Assembly: GCA_011772205.1 (NCBI GenBank)
Contig: WVZY01000069.1
Coordinates: 1 to 63,079, forward strand
Source of the DNA: Candidatus Latescibacterota bacterium
GTDB lineage: Bacteria; Krumholzibacteriota; Krumholzibacteriia; WVZY01
Direction of reading: 5' to 3'
DNA: 63,079 nucleotides
Shown here: positions 1-9,486 of the stretch, in pieces
Position numbering within the stretch: position 1 is the first letter of the stretch
Layout: each line of letters opens with the position of its first letter
Notes under the pieces: model-generated
What the model saw: the letters and a program-made list of their open reading frames with translations, nothing else
The model's database searches: none
Told to the model about the DNA's origin: nothing
Program-made: the position numbers and the translations under genes

Positions 1-60
1 ACCTTACTCAACCGGAACTTTCACCCGGCCAGAAGCGCCGAGCTTCGCTTGGCGCGCTAA
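1..60 (-). mobile_element. Possible group II intron 5' domain fragment at window edge
   Basis: On the minus strand this edge contains a short stem closed by CCGG/CCGG around GTGAAAGTT. That resembles the GGGTGAAAGTCCC hairpin common in domain I of bacterial group II introns. The right edge of the window is clearly a group II intron 3' end in the same orientation, so this contig may be bounded by two intron copies. The intron 5' boundary (GUGYG) is not clear and no reverse transcriptase is visible, so this is only a suggestion. Confidence 0.3.
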
Positions 61-162
61 CGCCTAGGCGCTCTGCTGCGGCGCTTTCCGTCGCTCCCAA
101 TGCCTCTGGTTAACTCGTTCACTCGATTCATCTCTCACACTCACGCGCCGCTGTAGTAGCGC

Positions 163-537
163 CTAGTCAGATGGCGAGTCATCCTTGTCCAACGCGTATT
201 CGTCCGCTCCGCCGAAATGGAGCGAAATGTACGGCTCGTCCCCCACAACCCAAGCGTCATGACCGGGGCCGATCGAGAACACATCACCGGCACACATTTC
301 AAACTCTTGGCCATCATCCATCCGGACCACCATCCTGCCTGAGACCACCATGCCCACGTGAGCGACCTGGCAACTCGCTGAACCCGTCGCGGTTCCCACG
401 TGGACCGACCATTTCCATCCGGGAGCGTATGTTGCCCGGCCGATCGTCATGTCGCCCACACGAATCAACTCAAATCGTCCAAGATCAAACTGACGAACCT
501 CATCAGGAGATTCAAATCTCTTCAAGATGGTATGCAT
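163..537 (-). CDS. Cupin-domain protein
   Basis: This 124-residue protein is a single small cupin barrel. The conserved glycine and acid pattern is visible (VVSGRMVVRMDDGQEF, then AGDVFSIGPGHDAWV), with His at the metal-site position in the second motif. There is no signal peptide, so it should be cytoplasmic. The ATG follows a GAGGTG ribosome binding site at 6 nt. The first cupin motif is degenerate (few His), so metal binding is uncertain. Substrate is unknown. It stands alone, with a long intergenic stretch upstream. Confidence 0.8.
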   Translation of the reverse strand: MHTILKRFESPDEVRQFDLGRFELIRVGDMTIGRATYAPGWKWSVHVGTATGSASCQVAHVGMVVSGRMVVRMDDGQEFEMCAGDVFSIGPGHDAWVVGDEPYISLHFGGADEYALDKDDSPSD

Positions 538-1078
538 TCACTTCACCTCTTTGATTCCACCTACTATCTAACTACTCTTATGCTGCGCTCCCTTTGTCTC
601 ATCTATGAGTCGTCTTATATTTCCGAAGACGGTTACGGTCGGATACCGTTTTTTCGAAACGCGTTAACCAAACCCCGAATCGATACTCAGAATCTGAGAC
701 TCTCAGAGCAAGCTTGATCTATTCGGGACTCAAAACCGGCCGCCGTCCGCCACCTTTTTCGGAATAGAGAATATTGCTGATTCGAGAAGTCTGCAAGTCT
801 TTTGTAAACTTGCGTATATACAGAGCCCGCCCTCAAAAGACTGCGGGATTTGTGTTAACCGAAGGAGCCCCAGTTCCTTTCCCGAATAAACCGGCCCCCG
901 GTCTTGACGTCTTGCGAACATTGCCCGTTAACTTTCCGAGAACTCGATTGTACGCTAAAAACATTCCTTGTCGGGATAAACATCCTGTGTCGACTTCGGT
1001 CGGAATAGCGTGGCGTCAATCGTTGACTTCCCACCTCCGCGCGTTGACTTCCCACCACCGTTTGGTTCGTGTTTCAGC
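538..1078. other. Gene-poor stretch with a dispersed repeat copy
   Basis: No convincing gene is seen. Positions about 658-710 (GCGTTAACCAA ... CAGAATCTGAGA) match segments lying upstream of both kinase copies (about 29310-29350 and 58622-58670). The rest shows no recognisable feature. Confidence 0.45.
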
Positions 1079-3034
1079 CTAAAGCCCGGATGAGCACTGG
1101 ATATTCGCCAAATGAAAACCCGACTCCCCACCCGCGATGCAAACATAGCCACCTGAAACAGCCACGCCCAGGGTAATGCTCGGCGCATCCACCGATCCTA
1201 TAATCCGCGGCGACGATGGAGTTGCGATGTCGATCACGTGAACACCCGTTCCCCAGACTGCGACGTAAGCATAATTGCCCGAAATGGATACGTCCCATGC
1301 GTCGCCCGGGGTCGCCACCGATCCCACGATCTGCGGCGAAGCAGGTGTGGTAATATCGATTATTTGAAGACCCGAGCCCCCATCCGCGACGTAGGCATAA
1401 TCGCCCGAAACGGCCACGCCATAGGCTGAGTGCGGGGTATCCTCTGCCCCCACGATCTGCGGTGAGGTAGGTGAGGCGATGTCGATCACTTGAAGACCCG
1501 AACCGAAATCTGCGACGTAGGCATAATCACCCGAAACGGCCACGCCATAGGCCAAGCTCGGAGTATCCACTGATCCCACGATCTGCGGTGATGTGGGTGA
1601 TGTGATGTCGATCACTTGAAGACCCGAGCTCCTGTCTGCGACAAAGGCATAATTGCCCGAAACGATCACGTCCATGGCCGTACCCGGGGTGTCCCACGAT
1701 CCAATGATCTGCGGCGAGGTGGGTGACGTAATGTCGATCACTTGAAGACCCGAACCCCCATCCGCGACGTAGGCATGATTACCCGAAACCGCAACACCGG
1801 ATACTACGTCCGGGGTGTCCTCGGACCCCACGATCTGCGGTGAGGTGGGAGTGGTGAGGTCGATCACATGAAGACCCAAATCGGCACCCGCGACGTAGGC
1901 ATAGTTGCCCGAAACGACCATGTCCACAGCCCATCCCGGCGTATTCACCGATCCGACGATAGGCGCTGAGGTGGGCATCGTGACATCGATCACTTGAAAA
2001 CCGTAATAGTTATCTGCTACGTAGGCATAGTTGCCCGAAACGATCACATCCATGGCTCTACCAGGGGTGTCCTGTGATCCTACGATCTGCAGTGGGGCGA
2101 ATGTGGTGACGTCGATCACTTGAATACCCGATTCATTATCTGCGACGTAGGCATAATTACCCGAAACGGCCACGCTCATGGCCTCGTCTGCAGTGTTCAC
2201 CGATTCGACGAACCGCGGCGAGGAAGGCATTGTGACGTCGATCACTTGAAGACCCGAACGGAAATCTGCGACGTAGGCATAACCACCCGAAACGGCCACG
2301 CCATAGGCCGAGCCCGGAGTGTCCCACGATCCAATGATCTTCGGCGAGGTTGGTGAGGTGATGTCGATCACTTGAAGACCAGAATAACAATCTGCAACGT
2401 AGGCATAATTGCCCGAAACCGCCACACCGTAGGCAAAGTCCGGAGTGTTCGCCGATCCCGCGATCTGCGGTGAAGCGGGCGTCGTGACATCGATCACTTG
2501 AAGACCAGAATAACAATCTGCAACGTAGGCATAATCACCTGAGACGCATACGTCCACGGCCGCGTCCGGGGTATTGTACGATCCCACGATCTGCGGCGAG
2601 GCGGGCGTGGTGATATCGATCACTTGAAGACCAGAATTACAATCTGCAACGTAGGCATAATTGCCCGAAACGAACACGTCTGCGGCCGAGTTCGGGGTGT
2701 TCCACGATCCCATGATCCGCGGTGAGGCCGGCGTGGTGATGTCGATCACCTGGAGACCCGAAAGCGCATCTGCAACGTAGGCATAATTGCCCGAAACAGC
2801 CACGCCAAAGGCTCCTTCCGGAGTTTCCACCATCCCAACGTAATGCAGAAAATTTGCGTAGTTGATGCAAGTTAGTCCCCCATTACCTCCATTGCCCAGC
2901 CCCGTCGGTCCCGGCTCGTCGCTGCACGAAACCACGAGGAACAATAGCATGGCGGATCCCAGGATGCATGGGACTACTCCCGTGCACCTCGCTCGCATTA
3001 CCCGACAGATTTTTATGCGTGTCCTAATCTTCAT
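1079..3034 (-). CDS. LVIVD-repeat beta-propeller lipoprotein
   Basis: The 651-residue protein starts at an ATG 5 nt after GGGAGG. It has a basic N-terminus, a hydrophobic stretch and a lipobox (LVVSC, Cys about 37), so it is probably an outer-membrane or periplasmic lipoprotein. From residue about 71 to the end it is built from fourteen 42-residue LVIVD repeats of the form TP-x-A-x-GVAVSGNYAYVAD-x-x-SGLQVIDITTP-x-SPQIVGS. Thirteen are complete and the last is degenerate. Each repeat should form one propeller blade, so fourteen would fit two seven-bladed propellers (inference). No catalytic motif is visible; a binding or scaffold role is likely. It lies 36 bp downstream of the small gene at 3071-3370 on the same strand. 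Confidence 0.9.
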   Translation of the reverse strand: MKIRTRIKICRVMRARCTGVVPCILGSAMLLFLVVSCSDEPGPTGLGNGGNGGLTCINYANFLHYVGMVETPEGAFGVAVSGNYAYVADALSGLQVIDITTPASPRIMGSWNTPNSAADVFVSGNYAYVADCNSGLQVIDITTPASPQIVGSYNTPDAAVDVCVSGDYAYVADCYSGLQVIDVTTPASPQIAGSANTPDFAYGVAVSGNYAYVADCYSGLQVIDITSPTSPKIIGSWDTPGSAYGVAVSGGYAYVADFRSGLQVIDVTMPSSPRFVESVNTADEAMSVAVSGNYAYVADNESGIQVIDVTTFAPLQIVGSQDTPGRAMDVIVSGNYAYVADNYYGFQVIDVTMPTSAPIVGSVNTPGWAVDMVVSGNYAYVAGADLGLHVIDLTTPTSPQIVGSEDTPDVVSGVAVSGNHAYVADGGSGLQVIDITSPTSPQIIGSWDTPGTAMDVIVSGNYAFVADRSSGLQVIDITSPTSPQIVGSVDTPSLAYGVAVSGDYAYVADFGSGLQVIDIASPTSPQIVGAEDTPHSAYGVAVSGDYAYVADGGSGLQIIDITTPASPQIVGSVATPGDAWDVSISGNYAYVAVWGTGVHVIDIATPSSPRIIGSVDAPSITLGVAVSGGYVCIAGGESGFHLANIQCSSGL

Positions 3035-3070
3035 GATACCTCCCCATTAGAAAAAGCTTTGGGTACGAAA

Positions 3071-3370
3071 CTATTCAAACCTGCCTCGCTGGTGGCCGCT
3101 CACGTAAAGGCGAGTTCGCGGTCCACTATAGCCTTGGACCGCGTTCCGTAAGCCCGCTCGCTCATCACGATCGAGACGGGTGAGGTCCAGATCCCGGCCT
3201 GAATTGTTGGTGAGTGTGACAGCGAACGTGAGCGGTTCGCGTTGGACGTAGACATGCTGATCGGTTTTAAGCCTCAGGACGAGTGCCTCGCTCGCATACG
3301 CCGCTTCGTGTATGGGAGAAAAAACGCAACAGCTCGCGAGTAGGCAGGTGAACCGACGCGCAAGCAGCAT
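3071..3370 (-). CDS. Short secreted protein, BsuPI-like N-terminal part
   Basis: This 99-residue protein has a signal peptide (about residues 1-26, ending near AYAS). A stretch like the start of BsuPI-type Ig-fold domains follows (LVLRLKTDQHVYVQREP, then FAVTLTNNSGRDLDL). An excellent GGGGGAG ribosome binding site lies 5 nt before the ATG. The fold is too short to be complete and the tail (YVSGHQRGRFE) looks random, so the gene is probably truncated at its 3' end. It may be cotranscribed with the LVIVD lipoprotein. Confidence 0.5.
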   Translation of the reverse strand: MLLARRFTCLLASCCVFSPIHEAAYASEALVLRLKTDQHVYVQREPLTFAVTLTNNSGRDLDLTRLDRDERAGLRNAVQGYSGPRTRLYVSGHQRGRFE

Positions 3371-3741
3371 GCTACTCCCCCTTTTGGGAAGCCATTGCTA
3401 TGGGGAAGAACAACGCTGGTGGGGATACACCTTGTGGAGGATGCGTCTTCAAAATAATAATCGGGGGATTCTCGCACAACCGCTAACTGGCGCCAGCCTC
3501 ACAGTTCGTTGGGGTGCCGACCGCAGGCGCCAGAAGCCATTGAGCCGGAGCAAATTATATCCATTGGAAATGATCCGAGGATTACGCAAAAACCAATTTG
3601 AAATGTGATACAACCACACGGGGCAGGTCAACGTCAGGAACTTAGATGCCTCGTTTCCCGATCGGCGTTTTAGCCCTACAAAGTGAAGCGCATCGCTGGT
3701 GATCCGGCAGGCGGGCGGTGCGTTCGTGACTCCTTAAGCAC
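3371..3741. other. Intergenic, no gene seen
   Basis: The stretch holds the upstream region of the minus-strand gene at 3370 and the end of the DinB gene. I see no coding sequence, RNA gene or clear terminator. Confidence 0.4.
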
Positions 3742-4251
3742 TTAATCGCTGCCGAGTTTGCTCTTCGTTTTTTTGACCCAGCGCGGAGCCGAATCGATTG
3801 TCTGCCGGAGAATGAGGTTCAGCTGTGCGGCATGGTGCTGGACATGGCGCATGTTGTACAGAAGTAACTCCGCCACGCTCACATCAACCCATTCGAACCC
3901 ACAGCGTTGACGAGCTTTCTCATCCGTCAGAGCGTCAATCGTCGCTCTGCACTTCTTGCGGCCATGCTCGAGATAGGATTGAAGTTCATCTTTCGTATAC
4001 ACTCGCTCGGGAAGCAGCCCTGCTGGATCCATCTCGTCAAGTGTGTAAGGTGCGGGCGGTGCAAATCCCTCGACCGAGTCGGATAGGTAAAGATCGAGCC
4101 AGAAGAGCGTGTGATAGGCGGAATACCAGAACTCCGGTCGCTGCGAGCGGTCGTTCCACAGCTCGTCGGGACAGGCGAGCAGGGCATTTTCGAGCATGTC
4201 GATAGCGGCCCCGAATTGCTGCCAAAGGCTCGTTCTCCAGGTAGCGTCCAC
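3742..4251 (-). CDS. DinB-family protein
   Basis: The 169-residue protein has the four-helix DinB/YfiT pattern. An N-terminal helix reads LWQQFGAAIDMLENAL, a His lies in YHTLFWLDLYL (about residue 47), and MRHVQHHAAQLN (about 134-145) supplies the other metal ligands. Members are metal-binding helical-bundle proteins, some of them thiol-dependent transferases; the substrate here is unknown. It begins at GTG with a G-rich stretch upstream. A decayed copy of its last ~44 codons lies at 17283-17415, so this locus has been partly duplicated. Confidence 0.85.
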   Translation of the reverse strand: MDATWRTSLWQQFGAAIDMLENALLACPDELWNDRSQRPEFWYSAYHTLFWLDLYLSDSVEGFAPPAPYTLDEMDPAGLLPERVYTKDELQSYLEHGRKKCRATIDALTDEKARQRCGFEWVDVSVAELLLYNMRHVQHHAAQLNLILRQTIDSAPRWVKKTKSKLGSD

Positions 4252-4581
4252 TTAAATACCCCCGTCGAGTGTCGCTCCGCTGCATTGCGGCAACGAAGAC
4301 AAGAAGCCGCCTAACTCTCGGCCTCAGTTGCAAAGACATTAGCGCGTAAGCCAGGCAAGTGACAAGCGGCTTCGTCGGCTGAAAGCTCGCGACATACCGC
4401 ATCGCGTCGATAATTCGTGCGCAGAAATATGTCGGGTTCCCGACAGTAATCCTCTTCGGAGTGTTCTGAGTCTTTTGGAGGTTTATCGTTAGCCTTTGAG
4501 AAACCTGCTAGATAAAAGAATGGCAATACACAAGGAGTATTTGGAAGGCACAAGTCGAAACGCCATCGTTCCTGCCGGGAC
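4252..4581. other. Intergenic stretch duplicated near 17.4 kb
   Basis: Positions about 4308-4390 match 17418-17500 closely. A short repeat (AAGAATGGCAATAC ... TTTGGAAGGCAC) at about 4514-4553 recurs near 55845 and 59198. No gene is seen. Confidence 0.45.
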
Positions 4582-7029
4582 TCAGCGGATCAGTACCATT
4601 TTCCGTGCAAGTCTCTGCTTACCCGCCTGCAGCTGATAATAGTAAATGCCCGAACTCACCGGCTGTCCGGCCGAGTTTTTGGCGTCCCATTTGATCGTTT
4701 GAAGCCCGCGGGAATTTATTCCATCAACCAGGGTGATAACGTGGCGGCCCGTGATATCATATACTTTTAATGTCACCTTCTGTGCTTCGGGTAGCGAGAA
4801 TCGAATCGATGTCACCGGATTGAACGGGTTCGGGTAGTTCTGGAACAACTCGAGTGTTGCCGGGGGTAGCTCCACGGCCGCCACGTTCGAACGAACCTCC
4901 GAACCGTCGCCGCGAACCACTCCCAGGACGAATTCATATTCAAATCCGGGCTTCACTGTCCAGTCGGTGAAGGTATGTATCTCCTTAAGAATCAACTGTT
5001 GATTCAAACGAATATATTCACCCGGCCCACCAGCCCGCCGGTAGACATGAAATCCCCTAATCCGATTATCAGCACCACCTATTGACCATTCCAGACGAAC
5101 GGCATTATCCAGGAGAACCGCCGTCAGCGCTGCATAAAAAGCCGGCAGGGTCTCGTCTCGCTTGGCCAGTATGTTCCATTCTCCCCCGACGATTGTCACG
5201 TTGTTCCGGTTAATGGTAAAAACGTCAGCAAGCCCTGCAGTCGGACTAATCTCGGGCGTCCAATTGACTCCGCCGTCAATGGTCTTAAGAATTGTACCGG
5301 CCCCGCCGACGACAAAACCAACGGAAGGACTGGAGAACGATACACCATACAGACTCTCGGTAGTTCCGCTCACCTGAGGGGTCCATGTAGCGCCGCCGTT
5401 TGATGTGTGGAGAATCGTGCCGCCATTGCCGACAGCTGTGCCATGATCGGCATCAATGAAGTGTACTGCACGCAGGGATGATCCAGTGCCGCTGACCAGT
5501 TGCACCCAGGTGTCCCCACCATCATTGCTTCGCAATATTGTGCCGCCGCCCCCAACCGCATAAACCGTCGAGTCGTCCGGCATTGATACTCCGTTTAGAG
5601 TCTGGGTAGTGATTCTATCTTTCTGGCTCACAGTGCCGTTCCGGATTGTGACGATCCACCCTTTCTCACCAACCGCCACTCCTCCAGCTGAATCGCCGAA
5701 GGAGACACTGTTCAAATAGTCAACGTACATAGGGCTTGGAGGGAAACCAATTGATGACCACCAAATGGGACCCCAGTCCGCGCCGCCGTTATCCGAACGC
5801 AGCACAGCGGCGCCCATATCCATTAGATAGTGCCCCCGTCCAACGGCGTAAATGGTTGCTTGATCAGCATAAGTAACATCGTACAACAGGAAGTAAGACA
5901 CTCCGCTATCAATCCAGGTATCTCCTCCATCGGATGTTCTCAGGAAATACGAACTATTACTGGAATATGGTGTAGCCAAAACAATGCAATCATATATTCC
6001 CCAAAGATCAATCGCCTGCATATTTGCTTCCTTGGATGGGCCGAAAATTTTTGGCCAGCTGTAGCCACCGTCCGAGGTTTTGTGGATAATTCCCATCTCA
6101 CCCACCGCAAGGCCATGCATGCCATGCATCGCAAGGCTGACCATATCATTTGGCTGTGAACTGGTAGCCCAGCTCGATCCCCCATTTGATGTTAGAAGAA
6201 AATAGGTGAAGTCCGATACAGTGTCGCTATAATTACCGATGATATAAATTATTGAACCGAAGATTTGGACATCTCGGAGAGCAACGGAATTGCCGGGCCA
6301 AGAAGGGGGAGGCATATCCATCCAGGTGGCGCCGCCGTTATTTGTTTCGAGGATAGTTTGCCCTCTCCCGACCGCCACCCCGTAATTCACACTGGTAAAG
6401 TGAACGGCGTATAATAAATTAGTAGTGCTGCTGGCCTGGGCACCCCAACTAGCCCCGCCGTTTGTGGTTCTGAGAATGGTTCCGAACTCACCCACCACCG
6501 TGCCTGTGTCCGGATGCACAAAACTAACACCCAACAAAGCAGCCCCCGTGCCACTCGATTGAGGTATCCAGGTAACACCCCCGTCGGTGGTAGCCAGGAT
6601 GGTGCCATGTCGGCCTACTGCATAACCGGTGTTTACATCCGTGAAGTGCACATCAAAAAGGTCTTCGGAGGTGCCGCTGGTTTGAACAGACCAGGAAGTC
6701 CCACCATCGGTTGTGCGGAGAATCGTCCCGTTGCAGCCCACGGCCGTGCCTGTTAATTCGCCAATCATACTGATCGCCATTAGGCTATGGGTGAGGTCTC
6801 CAGCGTTGGCTATCACCAACCAGGTCGTCCCGCTGTCGGTGGTCCGCATTACTGTAGAAGAGTTTCCGACCGCCAGGGCGGTGCTACTGTTGACGAACTG
6901 CACATCGCACATCCCATTGCCCTGTGGTAACGGGTACTGCCACTTCCAGTCACTTGACGCGGCTGCTGATTGGAGGGTGAGGGATAAGAGCAGAAGACAA
7001 AAAGAAAGACCCACACGACATCGCTTCAT
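4582..7029 (-). CDS. Secreted YCF48/BNR-repeat propeller with FlgD-like C-terminal sorting domain
   Basis: This 815-residue exported protein has a signal peptide (about 1-25, ending AAASS). Many Asp-box/YCF48 repeats follow (AVGNGGTILHTSNGGATW, GTILRTTDGGTSW and similar) across residues about 30-630, predicting one or two beta-propellers. An Ig-like segment comes next (about 635-715). The last 90 residues form a FlgD-like domain with FQNYPNPFNP, VYDITGRHV and the terminal RKMVLIR, of the type used by type IX-like secretion. It has YCF48-like repeats but is not a photosystem factor; in these lineages such proteins are surface or secreted proteins of unknown ligand. Upstream is a G-rich ribosome binding site (GGGGGGAATC). 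Confidence 0.88.
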   Translation of the reverse strand: MKRCRVGLSFCLLLLSLTLQSAAASSDWKWQYPLPQGNGMCDVQFVNSSTALAVGNSSTVMRTTDSGTTWLVIANAGDLTHSLMAISMIGELTGTAVGCNGTILRTTDGGTSWSVQTSGTSEDLFDVHFTDVNTGYAVGRHGTILATTDGGVTWIPQSSGTGAALLGVSFVHPDTGTVVGEFGTILRTTNGGASWGAQASSTTNLLYAVHFTSVNYGVAVGRGQTILETNNGGATWMDMPPPSWPGNSVALRDVQIFGSIIYIIGNYSDTVSDFTYFLLTSNGGSSWATSSQPNDMVSLAMHGMHGLAVGEMGIIHKTSDGGYSWPKIFGPSKEANMQAIDLWGIYDCIVLATPYSSNSSYFLRTSDGGDTWIDSGVSYFLLYDVTYADQATIYAVGRGHYLMDMGAAVLRSDNGGADWGPIWWSSIGFPPSPMYVDYLNSVSFGDSAGGVAVGEKGWIVTIRNGTVSQKDRITTQTLNGVSMPDDSTVYAVGGGGTILRSNDGGDTWVQLVSGTGSSLRAVHFIDADHGTAVGNGGTILHTSNGGATWTPQVSGTTESLYGVSFSSPSVGFVVGGAGTILKTIDGGVNWTPEISPTAGLADVFTINRNNVTIVGGEWNILAKRDETLPAFYAALTAVLLDNAVRLEWSIGGADNRIRGFHVYRRAGGPGEYIRLNQQLILKEIHTFTDWTVKPGFEYEFVLGVVRGDGSEVRSNVAAVELPPATLELFQNYPNPFNPVTSIRFSLPEAQKVTLKVYDITGRHVITLVDGINSRGLQTIKWDAKNSAGQPVSSGIYYYQLQAGKQRLARKMVLIR

Positions 7030-7242
7030 GATTCCCCCCGAGGGCCGGAGGTGTGAGTTGCCTCCGATAATTCCCTAACCAGAGTGTGATAATTATACCA
7101 TAGTTATTTTCATTTCCTCAAGCTTGTTGTCGCATTTGCTGCGTCAAAAAAAGCTCCTATACAATAAGGTACGGAAGATGATATGCACGCCTCCCTCGAG
7201 ATCGTCCAAGTCGGCATCAAATATTCCTTTATTCCAAGCAGC

Positions 7243-8160
7243 TCAATAGATTAGTGAAATTCTGGCCTTATCATCATCCGTAATCCCGCCTGATGTCGCA
7301 ATCTCCACCACCGGTTCTCCCGTCACAGCAATCCGTAAGCCGACATGTGTAGCACTGCTATCGAGAGCGGCATTGATGACATCCACTATTGGAAGTGCCA
7401 GCAATATCCCAGCATCAATTGCCAAATCGTCAAACGCGATCGTGAGGGATCCGTTGTTCCAGTCCGATATTTCACCGACACCGTTGCCGACGAATCCCCA
7501 TGATTCGACGCGAGCGATACCGGATTGCACGGTAGTCGCAGAAAAAGTGATGATGGCAAAGGCATCAATAACTTCGTCCTGCACAATCTGATCCAATGGA
7601 AACTCAATGACGGCCCGGTCCACCTGCAGGCCATTCACCCCTGCCTGGAGTAACCGCCCCGGGGGGCCGCCCCCAACCAACTCGTCGGGATTCCCGTCCC
7701 CATTGTTATCGCGAATCGTAAATTCGATATCCGGATAGAGTAGAAGCGGCGTGGTGCCAGTCGAAAATGGCCATGCATAGGGTACATTCATCCGCTGGCC
7801 GTTTACATCCCTTACACCGGCATCGATGCGAGCTGTAAACACTGAATGTCCAGCCAGCCGTACGAGGGGAGTGAGTGTCGCCGTTGAATTACCGTCGAAC
7901 GAGACGATAGCGCTCACTAGACCTCGCGGTCCCTGGAGGGTAAATGAACCAGCAGAGATGCTGGCAGGATCCATTATTTTGTCGAAGATGACAGTTAAAA
8001 ACGTATCGGTCGGCACATCGACAGCTCCTTCAACTGGGTAGGTTCCGATGACTCTTGGGTAAGATCCAGGCTCCGGACATACACTGTCATCCTCCGAACA
8101 ATTTGCAACAAGCAGCATAAGCATCAACACACCAGTGATTCCAAGAGTTCTCGCAATCAT
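7243..8160 (-). CDS. Ig-like (Big_5) lipoprotein
   Basis: About 305 residues with an N-terminal hydrophobic segment and lipobox (LVANC, Cys about 21). Residues about 35-135 form an SbsA/Big_5 Ig-like domain, recognisable by PRVIGTYPVEGAVDVPTDT and VIFDKIMDPASI. A mostly beta region follows, with a Ca-loop-like sequence (DNNGDGNPDE), suggesting a carbohydrate-binding-type sandwich. It is probably a cell-surface lipoprotein. I chose the ATG; a GTG one codon upstream is equally possible, with AAGGTG nearby. Neighbours on the same strand are also exported proteins. Confidence 0.75.
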   Translation of the reverse strand: MIARTLGITGVLMLMLLVANCSEDDSVCPEPGSYPRVIGTYPVEGAVDVPTDTFLTVIFDKIMDPASISAGSFTLQGPRGLVSAIVSFDGNSTATLTPLVRLAGHSVFTARIDAGVRDVNGQRMNVPYAWPFSTGTTPLLLYPDIEFTIRDNNGDGNPDELVGGGPPGRLLQAGVNGLQVDRAVIEFPLDQIVQDEVIDAFAIITFSATTVQSGIARVESWGFVGNGVGEISDWNNGSLTIAFDDLAIDAGILLALPIVDVINAALDSSATHVGLRIAVTGEPVVEIATSGGITDDDKARISLIY

Positions 8161-8215
8161 CACGTCAGCATCACCTTCTTTCCCTTCTGGATATAGTCTC
8201 TGTTACTTAAGGAGT

Positions 8216-9415
8216 TTAATAACTCCGTCCGCTCCCGAGCACCATCTCCACTGCCTGCTCAACGAACTTGTCACGCTTGCCGTGGGTTATCATCTGATTC
8301 AAACTCATGCAAACGCTTATATCCTTCTCAGGGCAATAGAATGCGTCACAGTCGTAAGCCCCTCCGTGGCCGTAAAAGGTGAGCCCGCAGATGATCCGTT
8401 TCATGATCCCCAGGCCATAATCGTATTCTTCTCCTCCGTAACCTCTATCAGCCGCTGCCAACATCAATGCCAACGTCGATGCCTCTTCGAACAACTCCCC
8501 GCGGAGCAGCGCTCTGAAGAACGTATTTAATTCCTCACACGTAGAGACGATTCCCCCACCGCCCCAGTCGAAGGAGGTATTGACGCAGCGGTTGATGTCG
8601 ACCCTTTGGAAAAAGGCGTGCGAAAAGGGGTTGCTTCCTCTGGGGTCTTCGTAGAACTCCAGATAGCTGTTTTTCATTCCTAGTCGGTCGAAAATCCGCG
8701 TCTTGTACTGTGCCTGCAGGGTGGATCCGGTCACCTTCTCAATAATCATGGCCAGCAGCACGTAGTTGGGATCGGCGTATTGCCAACCCCCCCCGGGCGG
8801 AAAGGCGGCCTTTTCGTTGGTTCGATAAGCGAAATACTTTTGCAGGATCTTTTCTGGACTGTACTGAATGTCCGGTTGCTCGAGGACATCGGGGATGAAT
8901 CTGGGGTCTTCCATATAGTCGGTGATCCCGCTGGTGTGGCCGAGCAGCTGCTCGATCGTGATGCCGCGCCCATAAGAAATCCCGGCGTGGATGTGCAGGC
9001 TGTCGAGGTCGACCTGCGATGCGTCGAGATACTCCTCCAGCGTACCATCGAGTTCGAGGCGCCCTTTTTCCATCAATTGGAGTATCACCGTCGCTGTAAA
9101 TGTCTTGGCGATACTGGCGATCTTGAACTTGTGGTCCGGCGTCATCGCTTCACTCTTGCCGTCCGCCAAGCCGGCCGCGCCTTTCCACTTGAATCCGGGA
9201 CCTTCCACGAGCAGGACGGCGTTGTGGATGGGATCGTCGCCCACGGTGTCGATTTGACTTTCGACCAAGGCTTGGAGCTCCGCGGCCAAGTCCCGGGCTG
9301 TTCCAGGTGTGCTGGACGCCGAGGCCCTCGTGCACATCCGGTCTTGCGGTGCAAAAGCGAGGGCCGCTCCGAGCACAAGACCGGCAGAGACCAACCAGGC
9401 GATGTATCGCGCCAT
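8216..9415 (-). CDS. Beta-lactamase-family serine hydrolase
   Basis: The 399-residue protein has a signal peptide and a class C/esterase-type serine hydrolase domain (Pfam Beta-lactamase). The catalytic SxxK is SIAK (about residues 101-104). A Tyr motif follows in QYADPNYVL, and the third motif is HGG in FYGHGGAYD. These enzymes include D-Ala-D-Ala peptidases and esterases; the substrate cannot be read from sequence. The ATG at 9415 follows AAAGGAGC and begins the signal peptide directly. It is one of four such hydrolases in this window. Confidence 0.88.
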   Translation of the reverse strand: MARYIAWLVSAGLVLGAALAFAPQDRMCTRASASSTPGTARDLAAELQALVESQIDTVGDDPIHNAVLLVEGPGFKWKGAAGLADGKSEAMTPDHKFKIASIAKTFTATVILQLMEKGRLELDGTLEEYLDASQVDLDSLHIHAGISYGRGITIEQLLGHTSGITDYMEDPRFIPDVLEQPDIQYSPEKILQKYFAYRTNEKAAFPPGGGWQYADPNYVLLAMIIEKVTGSTLQAQYKTRIFDRLGMKNSYLEFYEDPRGSNPFSHAFFQRVDINRCVNTSFDWGGGGIVSTCEELNTFFRALLRGELFEEASTLALMLAAADRGYGGEEYDYGLGIMKRIICGLTFYGHGGAYDCDAFYCPEKDISVCMSLNQMITHGKRDKFVEQAVEMVLGSGRSY

Positions 9416-9486
9416 ATTTGCTCCTTTGGTGGGGTGTGGTCCGATATCGATAACACAAGACCACACATCTGTTAGGTGGCCATATG

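Noticed and set aside
1-160. Integron attC-like inverted motifs (GCTAAC, GTTAAC)
   Set aside because: The R' and R'' core patterns do not match RYYYAAC and GTTRRRY, and no integrase or cassette series is present.
1079-3034. CRISPR-like array suggested by regular DNA repeats
   Set aside because: The 126-bp period is coding and translates into LVIVD repeats; there are no short identical repeats with unique spacers and no cas genes.
4582-7029. Photosynthesis (YCF48) or sialidase function
   Set aside because: Only the propeller repeats match. No photosystem genes or sialidase catalytic residues are present.
8780-9475. 231-codon plus-strand frame
   Set aside because: It lies antisense to the well-supported serine hydrolase and has no family features or start signal.
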